Shown piece after piece: positions 25,402-32,933 of a DNA stretch of 64,000 bases. Positions within the stretch are counted from its first letter, which is position 1; each line of letters starts with the position of its first letter. The notes under the pieces are model-generated. The model was not told the DNA's origin. It searched no databases and saw nothing but the letters and a program-made list of their open reading frames with translations. Both the position numbers and the translations under genes were made by a program. Origin of the DNA: Streptomyces californicus (GTDB lineage: Bacteria; Actinomycetota; Actinomycetes; Streptomycetales; Streptomycetaceae); contig NZ_JNZZ01000008.1 in NCBI RefSeq assembly GCF_000717645.1, positions 124,001-188,000 on the forward strand, read 5' to 3'.

Positions 25402-25989
25402 TCAGCCGCGTCCGGTCCACCTGGTCGGGAACAGGGCGCGCCGCCGATGGGCCACCGGGCGGGACAGGGAGTTGTCCAGCCGCCCCACCATGTCATCGGT
25501 GGTGAGGTCCCGCGCCATCCGGGGGATCAGCGAGGCACCGAATTCGGCCATACGTTCGTCGTGGGTGTCGTACTGCGCCCGCGCCTGCACGGTCCCGCCG
25601 CCGGAGGCGAAGGACTCGGCGGCGGCCGGGGAGATCATCCGGGCGATCAGCGAGGTGTCGAAGACCGGCAGGAGCGCGCGCAGCCGCTCCGCGTCCAGGG
25701 TCGTCCCGTGGTCGAACCACTCGTGGCACAGCTCGTGCAGGATCACGTGCTGGGTCTGGTACGCGGTCGGCCTGCGGCGGTAGAGGACGAGGCTGGTGCC
25801 GCCGGACTTCAGGCGCAGCCCGCAGGCGGCGTTGACGCGCGCGAGGCGGTCCGGCATCTCGTGCAGCCGGATCGTGCGCCCGCTCGCCGCCTCCATGTTG
25901 GCGACGAGCCCGTCCAGCGTGAAGGGAACCGGGAGGGGCAGGTCGGCGAGCCCGGCCTCGCACTCTTTCCGCAGTTTCCTCAGGGACAT
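25402..25989 (-). CDS. ImmA/IrrE-like zinc metallopeptidase
   Basis: The 195-residue protein has the zinc-binding HExxH motif in QHVILHELCHEWFDHGTTLD, with the ImmA/IrrE-type preceding strand (GGTSLVLYRRRPTAYQTQHV). Members of the fold cut an adjacent HTH repressor; ImmA destroys ImmR in ICEBs1 and IrrE/PprI cuts DdrO in Deinococcus. The upstream gene, 10 bp away, is an HTH regulator, so the same cleavage pairing is likely. Streptomyces versions are often annotated as a toxin component, which is not supported by the motif. The ATG lacks a clear ribosome site, hinting at translational coupling. Confidence 0.85.
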   Translation of the reverse strand: MSLRKLRKECEAGLADLPLPVPFTLDGLVANMEAASGRTIRLHEMPDRLARVNAACGLRLKSGGTSLVLYRRRPTAYQTQHVILHELCHEWFDHGTTLDAERLRALLPVFDTSLIARMISPAAAESFASGGGTVQARAQYDTHDERMAEFGASLIPRMARDLTTDDMVGRLDNSLSRPVAHRRRALFPTRWTGRG

Positions 25990-25999
25990 GACGAAGACG

Positions 26000-26590
26000 C
26001 TACGCCGCCGGGCCCGCCGAGCGGGGGTTCACGGCGGAATCTCCGCCCCCGCCGCCACCGGCACCGCCCCCGCCACCGCCACCGCCATCGCCACCGGCAC
26101 CACCGGCACCACCACCGTCATCGCCGCCGGCACTGTCCCGGGCGGCGTCCTCCAGCAGGTCCAGGGCGAACTGGAGGAGTTCCGGCGGGAGTCCGTCCTC
26201 GTCGATCCCCCGTCCGGCCAGGCCGCTGATCTCGCCGGTGCGCCGCTTGGCCAGGAACTGGAGCCCGGCGACGACGTCGTCGACGACCTCGGACTCCTCC
26301 TTGAAGAACCGCCAGTCCACGCCGAACCCCAGACCGAGGGCCTTGAGGATGTCCTCGGACGGCTGGGTGACCTTGCCGGCCAGGATGTTGGAGAAGTAGC
26401 TGTGCGACAGCGAGCCGCCCCGGTCGCGGACCAGTTCGGCGAAGACCCGTCCCGAGACGCGCTGGCCGGGAAAGGTCTTCTCGACCATGTACTCGACTTT
26501 CTCCCGCAGCGAGGCGAGGCGGGGCAGCTCGTCCGGGCCAGGGGGCTCGACGGGTTCCGGACCGCGTTCGCCGCCGTCGTCCTGGGCCAT
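26000..26590 (-). CDS. HTH (XRE/EspR-like) transcriptional regulator with poly-Gly tail
   Basis: The 196-residue protein has an N-terminal HTH: PGQRVSGRVFAELVRDRGGS, then LSHSYFSNILAGKVTQPSED, followed by ILKALGLGFGVDWRFF. This layout resembles mycobacterial EspR. A helical segment then ends in a Gly-only tail (GGDDGGGAGGAGGDGGGGGG and more), encoded by simple GGC/GGT repeats and likely length-variable. It heads the metallopeptidase/MAB_1171c/PAP2 set and is the probable target of the peptidase. The ATG at 26590 has GGAGG at 5 nt. Upstream lies AT-rich DNA with GTTAAC and GTTTAC, then an intrinsic terminator and a candidate RNA. Confidence 0.82.
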   Translation of the reverse strand: MAQDDGGERGPEPVEPPGPDELPRLASLREKVEYMVEKTFPGQRVSGRVFAELVRDRGGSLSHSYFSNILAGKVTQPSEDILKALGLGFGVDWRFFKEESEVVDDVVAGLQFLAKRRTGEISGLAGRGIDEDGLPPELLQFALDLLEDAARDSAGGDDGGGAGGAGGDGGGGGGGGAGGGGGGDSAVNPRSAGPAA

Positions 26591-26659
26591 CCGGTCCTCC
26601 ACGATCACCTCGGAGTCGGAACTGAGCTTGCGTAAACACTCTACGTCACTGTTAACTCG

Positions 26660-26870
26660 AAAAAACACGGGCAGGGGACCACGAGGGGAGTCCCTTGCCC
26701 GTGAACACCCGTACCCCGCGATGCCCCCAACAGGCGGGCGCAAGGCGGGAGTTACCGGCATCGGGGCCGAAAGTGGACCCCGGGCGGCGGCGCACGGGGC
26801 CCGGGCGGGCCCGGGCCGGGCTCCGGACAGGGGTGTAGCCCTTCACGACGGGGGATGCGTGAAGGGCTAC
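26660..26870 (-). ncRNA. Candidate small RNA or attenuated leader upstream of the HTH cassette
   Basis: On the minus strand a 13-bp perfect hairpin (arms 26858-26870 and 26835-26847; GTAGCCCTTCACG pairs with CGTGAAGGGCTAC) begins about where transcription from the promoter at 26877-26906 should start. About 210 nt downstream is an intrinsic terminator: a 14-bp stem with one G.U pair (arms 26690-26703 and 26666-26679) followed by six U at 26665-26660. U-tract terminators are rare in this GC-rich genome. No convincing short gene lies inside. It could be a free sRNA, or the leader of the HTH gene controlled by attenuation. Confidence 0.45.
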
Positions 26871-26876
26871 GCGTGC

Positions 26877-26906
26877 ATTATGGCCCCGCGGTCCTCCTGA
26901 CGACAA
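26877..26906 (-). promoter_or_regulatory. Predicted sigma70-type promoter for the candidate RNA
   Basis: On the minus strand, TTGTCG (26906-26901) and CATAAT (26882-26877) are separated by 18 bp. The -10 is close to consensus and unusual here. The predicted start coincides with the first base of the 5' hairpin at about 26870. The surrounding region 26907-27300 shows no gene. Confidence 0.5.
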
Positions 26907-27330
26907 CTGACCGGTCGGTCAGCGGCCTGTCGGCGGTGCCGGAGTGACGCCGGATCAGGGGGCCTCGGTGGGCGGCGGCATGGCGTCCGCTCGTCCGCGA
27001 ACGGTGCCGGCGCCCGGGCTCTTCCGTCCGCGGTGGCGTCCGTCCGCGCCGGTCGTCGGCCGGCGTCGCGCCCCCGCACCGCCGTGCGCGATCTCCCCGT
27101 GACACGCCGCGCGGCGGCTTCCGGCGGCGCAGCCGTGCGGCGGGGGCGGCCCGCGGGGCGATTTCGCCGCCGGATCGGGGAATATTCCCCGTGTCGTACC
27201 GAATTTCGGCACAAAGCGCGAGGATATTTCACGTTTCGGTGGACGTGGCGAAATCCGGTCGCTGCGCGGCCTGAGGGCGTGGTGATATGGCGCACCTACC
27301 TCTTCCGGCCTCGTCGTGTAGTCTGGATGG

Positions 27331-27494
27331 CAGTTGCAGTTGTGGTTCCCAAAAAGCTTCACGCGCTCCTGCCGACCGGATGTCGGCGGATGCGCCTCGG
27401 TCTTTCCGGTGCTCTTCCGGACGGGGTAATCATCGCGGCGACGCGGGATCCGCACAGTGCGGTTCCCCGGGCTCTGCCCCTAAGGAGATATGAC
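27331..27494 (+). promoter_or_regulatory. Conserved cold-shock 5' leader, copy 1
   Basis: Two blocks match the leader of the other cold-shock gene (60605-60763). CAGTTGCAGTT-G-TGGT-T-CCC begins at 27331 and matches at 22 of 25 positions. ATCATCGCGGCGAC, followed by a CGGGATCCG-type stretch, lies at 27429-27461 and matches at 30 of 33. A TAGTCT hexamer at about 27319 is a possible -10, so the first block would lie at the 5' end of the transcript, like a cold box. The leader ends in TAAGGAGATATGAC before the ATG. Confidence 0.65.
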
Positions 27495-27698
27495 ATGGCT
27501 TCCGGCACCGTGAAGTGGTTCAACGCGGAAAAGGGCTTCGGCTTCATCGAGCAGGACGGCGGCGGCGCCGACGTCTTCGCCCACTACTCGAACATCAACG
27601 CCTCCGGCTTCCGCGAGCTGCAGGAGGGCCAGCGCGTCAACTTCGACGTCACGCAGGGCCAGAAGGGCCCGCAGGCCGAGAACATCACGCCCGCCTGA
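27495..27698 (+). CDS. Cold-shock protein (CspA family)
   Basis: The 67-residue protein is a full CspA-type OB-fold with both RNA-binding motifs: RNP1 [10 protein letters not shown] and RNP2 DVFAHYSNI. It binds single-stranded RNA or DNA and prevents RNA structure from blocking translation. The ATG has AAGGAG at 7-8 nt. A long conserved leader precedes it and a strong hairpin terminator follows. A DEAD-box helicase gene lies 256 bp downstream on the same strand, giving a cold-adaptation module. Its paralogue at 60401-60604 differs at only about a dozen residues. Confidence 0.97.
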   Translation: MASGTVKWFNAEKGFGFIEQDGGGADVFAHYSNINASGFRELQEGQRVNFDVTQGQKGPQAENITPA

Positions 27699-27718
27699 TC
27701 ACTCGGGCGGCACTGCGC

Positions 27719-27754
27719 AGCCGGGGCCCGCACCATGGGGTGCGGGCCCCGGCT
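27719..27754 (+). terminator. Terminator of cold-shock gene, 16-bp perfect stem
   Basis: Arms 27719-27734 (AGCCGGGGCCCGCACC) and 27739-27754 pair perfectly around ATGG. The GGGGCCCGCA core is shared with the terminator of the other cold-shock gene at 60346-60383. Confidence 0.92.
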
Positions 27755-27954
27755 CGTCGTCGTTTCCGGGGACCGCGTCACGCGTCCCCGACCCCCTCCA
27801 GGTGGAGCCGCGCGTCCGGTGTGTTGATTCCCGGCGGCCGGGCTCCCTTTTCTTTCGTCATTTCATCGGCTCGTTCTTGCGATTCCGGGCGCCGTTCACC
27901 GTCGCTTTTCCCGAGGAATCCCTCGATACGTGCCCTATCGAGGAAAGGTTCTGT

Positions 27955-29529
27955 GTGAACCGCGAACGTACTCCCCGCTCGAACGACCGCTTCTCCCGTA
28001 CGCGCTCCTCGGGCGCGCCCCGATACTCCGGTTCCGGCTCGGGCTCCGGCGGCGACCGCCGGGCCGCGGGCTTCGGCGGCGGCCCCCGGCGCTCGGGCGG
28101 TCCCGGCCGCCCCGGTGGCGGCTCGGGCCGTCGCTCCGCGTCCGGCGTCAAGGGCGAGTTCGCCCTGCCCGTGACCGTCACCCCGGCCCTCCCCGCCGTC
28201 GAGACCTTCGGCGAGCTGGAGATGCCCGCACCTCTCAAGGCGGCGCTCACCACCGCGGGGGTGACCGTGCCCTTCCCGATCCAGGCGGCCACCCTGCCGA
28301 ACTCGCTGGCCGGCCGGGACGTGCTGGGCCGGGGCCGTACCGGCTCGGGCAAGACCCTCGCCTTCGGCCTCGCGCTGCTGGCCCGTGTCGCGGGCCGCCG
28401 CGCCGACGCCAAGCGCCCGCTCGCCCTGGTCCTCGTCCCCACCCGGGAGCTGGCCCAGCAGGTCACCGACGCCCTCACCCCGTACGCCCGGTCGCTCAAG
28501 CTGCGGCTCGCCACCGTCGTCGGCGGGATGTCCATCGGCCGTCAGGCGAGCGCGCTGCGCGGCGGCGCCGAGGTCGTCGTCGCCACCCCGGGCCGTCTCA
28601 AGGACCTGATCGAGCGCCGCGACTGCCGGCTGGACCGGGTGACGGTCACCGTTCTCGACGAGGCCGACCAGATGGCCGACATGGGCTTCATGCCGCAGGT
28701 CACCGAACTCCTGGACCAGGTGAACCCGGACGGGCAGCGGATGCTGTTCTCGGCCACCCTGGACCGCAACGTCGACCTGCTGGTGCGTACGTACCTGAAG
28801 GACCCGGTCGTCCACTCCGTCGACCCGGCCGCCGGCGCGGTCACGACGATGGAGCACCACGTCCTGTACGTCCAGGGCGCCGACAAGTACGCGACCACGA
28901 CGGAGATCGCGGCCCGCGACGGCCGCGTGATCATGTTCCTGGACACCAAGCACGCGGTCGACAAGCTCACCGACCACCTGCTGCAGAGCGGGGTCCGCGC
29001 GGCGGCGCTGCACGGCGGCAAGTCCCAGCCGCAGCGCACCCGCACCCTGGAGCGGTTCAAGACCGGGCAGGTCACCGCCCTGGTCGCCACGAACGTCGCC
29101 GCGCGCGGCATCCACGTCGACAACCTCGACCTTGTCGTCAACGTGGACCCGCCGACCGACCACAAGGACTACCTGCACCGGGGCGGTCGCACCGCCCGCG
29201 CCGGGGAGTCCGGCAGCGTCGTCACGCTGGTGCTGCCGAACCAGCGCCGCGACATGACCCGGCTGATGGCGGACGCGGGGATCACCCCGCAGATCGCCCA
29301 GGTCCGCTCCGGCGAGGCCGAGCTGAGCCGGATCACCGGTGCGCAGAAGCCCTCCGGTGTCCCGGTCGCCGCCGCCCCGGTCAAGGAGCGCGACCGGCGC
29401 GGCAGCGCGTTCATGGGGCGCGGCACCCGGCGCGGCGGCGGGGCCCCGGCCCGGCGCGGCCGCCCCGGCGAGCCGACGCCCGAGGCCCGCGCGGCAGCGG
29501 CCCAGCGCCGGGCCAACCGCGCCGCCTGA
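27955..29529 (+). CDS. DEAD-box ATP-dependent RNA helicase
   Basis: The 524-residue protein has a basic Gly/Arg/Ser-rich N-terminus (about 1-65), then the helicase core with all motifs: Q-motif region PFPIQAATLP, motif I GRTGSGKT, Ia PTRELAQQ, Ib TPGRLKDL, II LDEADQ, III SATL, and VI HRGGRTARAG. DEAD-box helicases unwind RNA duplexes and help ribosome assembly in the cold. The C-terminal tail is basic (RGTRRGGGAPARRGRPGE). The GTG at 27955 follows AAAGG. It lies downstream of the cold-shock gene, as in other Streptomyces cold modules. A decayed homologue of its N-terminal third lies at 59690-60106. Confidence 0.96.
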   Translation: MNRERTPRSNDRFSRTRSSGAPRYSGSGSGSGGDRRAAGFGGGPRRSGGPGRPGGGSGRRSASGVKGEFALPVTVTPALPAVETFGELEMPAPLKAALTTAGVTVPFPIQAATLPNSLAGRDVLGRGRTGSGKTLAFGLALLARVAGRRADAKRPLALVLVPTRELAQQVTDALTPYARSLKLRLATVVGGMSIGRQASALRGGAEVVVATPGRLKDLIERRDCRLDRVTVTVLDEADQMADMGFMPQVTELLDQVNPDGQRMLFSATLDRNVDLLVRTYLKDPVVHSVDPAAGAVTTMEHHVLYVQGADKYATTTEIAARDGRVIMFLDTKHAVDKLTDHLLQSGVRAAALHGGKSQPQRTRTLERFKTGQVTALVATNVAARGIHVDNLDLVVNVDPPTDHKDYLHRGGRTARAGESGSVVTLVLPNQRRDMTRLMADAGITPQIAQVRSGEAELSRITGAQKPSGVPVAAAPVKERDRRGSAFMGRGTRRGGGAPARRGRPGEPTPEARAAAAQRRANRAA

Positions 29530-29596
29530 GCAGCGGGGGCGGCGGGGCGGCCTGAGCGGCGGGGGCGGCCGGGGTACGCCCCGGCTGCCCCGGCGT

Positions 29597-29735
29597 TTCC
29601 GTACGTTCGGCGGCTCCGGGCTCCGTGGGTCCGGGCGTTTCCGGCGTTCCGTACGTCCGGCGGCTCCGGGGCCCGTGGGGGGCCGGGCGCTCCTGGCGTT
29701 CCGTACGTCCGGCGGCCGCCGGGTTTCGAGTGCCC
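29597..29735 (+). repeat. About 50-bp tandem repeat with TTCCGTACGT(T/C)CGGCGGC core
   Basis: Three copies of TTCCGTACG(T/C)(T/C)CGGCGGC are spaced about 50 bp apart, with CTCCGGG-type spacers. They occupy the 389-bp gap after the helicase gene. No gene is visible in the gap up to 29918. Confidence 0.6.
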
Positions 29736-29918
29736 AAGGCTCCCGTAATGCCGGGGCGGCGGCCGTCGTCAAGCGGGCGGGCGGAATGATCACCCGGTGA
29801 GGACAGCGGGTTTCCCGACCGCCGATCCCGCCGGGGCGCGGGCCGAACCGCCCGCGCCGGCCCCGCCGGTCCGGGCGAAGCCGTTCCCGGCCGTCGTGGC
29901 GGTGCGAGGATCGTGATC

Positions 29919-30122
29919 ATGAACCGCAAGCTGACCGCGTTCGGCCTGACGGCGGTGGCGTCCGTGCTGCCCGCCACCGCCGCCCACGCCGACGAGACCC
30001 ACACCGACGCCCACAACGGCCCGCAGGTGGCGCTGATCGCGACCGGCCAGATCGACGACCCGCTCGAAGACGTCCTGGAGCACGTCGCGGTCCTCGGCCG
30101 GACCGTCGTCGTGGACCACTGA
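29919..30122 (+). CDS. Small secreted peptide, unknown function
   Basis: The 67-residue product has a clear signal peptide (MNRKLTAFGLTAVASVLPAT, then AAHA as cleavage site) and a mature peptide of about 43 residues that is acidic and His-rich (DETHTDAHNGPQVALIATGQ, ending HVAVLGRTVVVDH). I recognise no family. GAGGA lies about 9 nt before the ATG. It is convergent with the MMPL transporter gene. It could be a structural or signalling peptide. Confidence 0.65.
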   Translation: MNRKLTAFGLTAVASVLPATAAHADETHTDAHNGPQVALIATGQIDDPLEDVLEHVAVLGRTVVVDH

Positions 30123-30151
30123 GCCTCGCGCGCCCCGGACCTGCCCCGGCC

Positions 30152-32467
30152 TCACGCCGCCCCTGCGCCCCCTCCTCCCCCGCCCGTCCGCTCCGGCGGC
30201 CGCGCGCCGCCCTCGGCGTCGAGACGGGGGAGGACCCGGTCCAGCGGGCCGGGGATCCACCAGGCGGCGCGGCCCAGCAGGGTCATCACCGCGGGGACCA
30301 GCAGCAGCCGTACGACCGTGGCGTCGATGAGCACGCTGGCGGCCAGCCCGAGGCCCAGCATCTTCACCACGATGTCGTCGCTGATGACGAACGCGGCGAA
30401 GACGCTCACCATGATCAGCGCCGCGCAGGTGATGACCCGGGCGGTGATCTCCAGCGCGTGCGCCACGCTCGCGCGGGGGTCCCCGGTGCGCACCCACGCC
30501 TCGTGGATCCGGGAGAGCAGGAAGATCTCGTAGTCCATGCTCAGCCCGAAGACGATCGCGAACATCATCATCGGCACATAGCTCTCGATCGGGACCTCGC
30601 CCGACACGCCCAGCGCCGGACCGCCCCAGCCCCACTGGAAGACCGCCACCACGACTCCGTACGAGGCGGCGATCGACAGGACGTTGAGCACGGCCGCCTT
30701 CACCGCGACGAGCAGCCCCCGGAAGACCACCAGGATCACCAGGAACGCCAGCCCCACGACGACCGCGATGATCAGCGGCAGCCTGCTGGAGACGAGGTCC
30801 AGGAAGTCGACCTGGGCGGCGGTGGTGCCGGTGACGTACGTGCCCGCGGCGGTGCGGGAGACGGCCTGCGGCAGGACGTCGTCGGCGAGGCGGTTCGTCA
30901 GGGACGTGGTCCGCCCGTCCTGCGGGGCGGCCACCGAATAGGCGGTGGCGGTGAGCACGTCGCCGTCCGAGGTGGCGGTGAGCGGGGTGATCACGAGGGC
31001 GTCCGGTACGTCGGTCAACGCCTTCCGCGCCTGGTCGGCGAGGGAGGAGCGGTCGCCGGACGGCACCTTGCTCTGGTCGATGACCAGGGTGAGCGGCCCG
31101 TTGGATCCGGGGCCGAAGGCGCTCGACATCAGGTCGAAGGCGCGCCGGTCGGTGAACGACTTCGGATCGGCGCCGTCCCCGATGTGACCGAGCTGGATGA
31201 AGAGCGCCGGGAAGGACAGGACGGCCAGCAGCACCACGCCGCCGGCCAGGAACCACCAGGGCCGCCACTCCACTCGCCGCGCGTACCGGTGCCAGCCGCC
31301 GGGGCCGCCCCGGTCGGGACCCCCCTCGTCGCTTCCGTCGCGTTGCGCCGGTACGGTCTCGGCGACCGGTCTCCGTACGCGCGCCCGGTCGATGCCGCGG
31401 CCGATGAGTCCGAGCGCCGCCGGTACGAGGGTGAGGGCGCCGGCCACCGCGGTGACGACGGTGACCGCCGCGGCGAGGCCCAGCTTGCCGATGAAGCCGA
31501 TCCCGGAGACCCACAGGCCGGACAGCGCGATGATCACCGTGCAGCCGGAGAGCAGCACGGCGTGTCCGCTGGTGGCGGCGGCGTTTCCGGCGGCGGCCAC
31601 CGGGTCCCGGCCGTCGGCGAGGTTCTGCCGGTGCCGGGTGACCAGGAAGAGCGCGTAGTCGATGCCGACGCCGATGCCGATCATCGTGGCGAGCGTCGGG
31701 GAGACCGTCGCGAAGGTCGCGGCTGCGGCCAGCAGTCCCAGCAGCGCGAGCCCGCACAGGGCGCAGACCAGGGCGGTGATCAGCGGGAGCACGGCGGCGA
31801 GCAGGCTGCCGAAGCCGATCAGCAGGACCACGATCGCGACTCCGAAGCCGATCGCCTCGCTGGTGCGGTCGCTCGGTTCGGGGCGCGCCAGCTCCCCGAG
31901 CGACCCGCCGTACTCCACCGTCACCCCGGCCGACCGCAGCGGTCGCACCGCCTGGTCGACGCCGTCCAGGTACGAGGGGTCGAAGGTGGACGGCTGCACG
32001 CTGAACCGGACGGTGATGTACGCGGTCTCGCCGTCCGTGGAGAGCGGCCCGGTGTTCGGGTCGGGCGGCGGGGGCGGAGTGGAGCCGGACGACGGCAGCG
32101 GGCTCTGCACGGAGAGCACGTCCGGGAGCTTCTGGAGGTCGGTGACGGCGGTCGCGACCTGGTCCGAGACGGAGGTGAGCGGCTTGTCCGGGTCGTGCAG
32201 GACGACTTGGGCGCTGTAGCCGCCCGCCTGGGGTGCGTGCGCCTTCAGGACGTCGAGGCCGTCCTGGGACTGGGTGCCGGGCAGCGAGAAGTCGTCGGAG
32301 TAGTCGCCGCCGTACGCGTGCTGGAGTACCTGGAGGCCGGCGAGGGCGACCGCCCACAGGACGAGGACGATCACGAAGTGCCGGGCGCACCACGTGCCGG
32401 TGCGGTGCAGTACGCCCCGGTGGCGCGGGTCGGGCGCGCGGTCGGCGCGGGCCTGTGACGACGGCAT
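30152..32467 (-). CDS. MMPL-family RND transporter
   Basis: The 771-residue protein has two repeated halves, each with an extracytoplasmic loop and a six-segment membrane block. The proton-relay motifs are visible in both: GIGVGIDYALFLVTRHRQ and VFGLSMDYEIFLLSRIHE. MMPL proteins use proton force to export lipids, siderophores or drugs. A single membrane segment opens the protein (HFVIVLVLWAVALAGLQVLQ), and a loop with Pro-rich sequence (STPPPPPDPN) lies before the first block. The C-terminus is Gly-rich. No lipid-synthesis or PKS genes lie nearby, so the substrate is unknown. Confidence 0.93.
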   Translation of the reverse strand: MPSSQARADRAPDPRHRGVLHRTGTWCARHFVIVLVLWAVALAGLQVLQHAYGGDYSDDFSLPGTQSQDGLDVLKAHAPQAGGYSAQVVLHDPDKPLTSVSDQVATAVTDLQKLPDVLSVQSPLPSSGSTPPPPPDPNTGPLSTDGETAYITVRFSVQPSTFDPSYLDGVDQAVRPLRSAGVTVEYGGSLGELARPEPSDRTSEAIGFGVAIVVLLIGFGSLLAAVLPLITALVCALCGLALLGLLAAAATFATVSPTLATMIGIGVGIDYALFLVTRHRQNLADGRDPVAAAGNAAATSGHAVLLSGCTVIIALSGLWVSGIGFIGKLGLAAAVTVVTAVAGALTLVPAALGLIGRGIDRARVRRPVAETVPAQRDGSDEGGPDRGGPGGWHRYARRVEWRPWWFLAGGVVLLAVLSFPALFIQLGHIGDGADPKSFTDRRAFDLMSSAFGPGSNGPLTLVIDQSKVPSGDRSSLADQARKALTDVPDALVITPLTATSDGDVLTATAYSVAAPQDGRTTSLTNRLADDVLPQAVSRTAAGTYVTGTTAAQVDFLDLVSSRLPLIIAVVVGLAFLVILVVFRGLLVAVKAAVLNVLSIAASYGVVVAVFQWGWGGPALGVSGEVPIESYVPMMMFAIVFGLSMDYEIFLLSRIHEAWVRTGDPRASVAHALEITARVITCAALIMVSVFAAFVISDDIVVKMLGLGLAASVLIDATVVRLLLVPAVMTLLGRAAWWIPGPLDRVLPRLDAEGGARPPERTGGGGGGAGAA

Positions 32468-32933
32468 GCGGTGCCTGCTTCCTGCGCTGCCCCGAGCGGT
32501 GCTCGGGGCCTGCCCTGCCTCGGGCGGTGCTCGGGTCCTGCCCTGCCCGGCCCGGCGGTGTACCGGCCGGGGCGTTCACGGGTCTGGGCGGGGCGGTTCC
32601 GGGGGCGGGCAGGACGCCTCGGGGTCTGGGCGGGGCGTGCCCGGGGTCGACCGGGATGCCTCGGGGGTGGGTCGCTCACTGACTTCGCATTCAACGGCTC
32701 CGGCCGCCGTCCGGCACGTCGGTGCGGGGGAACGGGTGACGGTGAAGGCGTCGGGGCTCGGGCCGGGCCGGGTCGGGGCCGCCCGATGCGCGGGGGCCGC
32801 CTGCTCGGCGTGCGGGGGTCTGCCCGGGGTGCGTACGGGGGCTGGCCGGAGGGTGAATGCGGTGGGCGGCCCCAGGATCGATCCACCGGCCTCCCGCATG
32901 GGCAGCGGGCCCGCGCTGGATCAGGCTGTGATC
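32468..32933. other. 466-bp gap, GC-rich direct repeats, no gene seen
   Basis: Short repeats occur here (CGGTGCTCGGG twice near 32500-32530, GATGCCTCGGGG/GACGCCTCGGGG twice near 32608-32660, GGTCTGGGCGGGGCG twice near 32580-32640). I see no convincing gene. The promoter of the S33 peptidase should lie at the right end. Confidence 0.5.

Noticed and set aside
25402..25989. Toxin of a toxin-antitoxin pair, as homologues are sometimes labelled
   Set aside because: The HExxH motif and neighbour HTH gene fit an ImmA/IrrE-type repressor peptidase better than a toxin.
26835..26870. tRNA or tRNA-like gene
   Set aside because: There is only one stem of 13 bp, no anticodon or T-arm sequence and no CCA-type end.
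30458..32458. 666-codon plus-strand frame opposite the MMPL gene
   Set aside because: Mirror of the transporter coding strand with Asp/Arg/Gly-rich low-complexity product.
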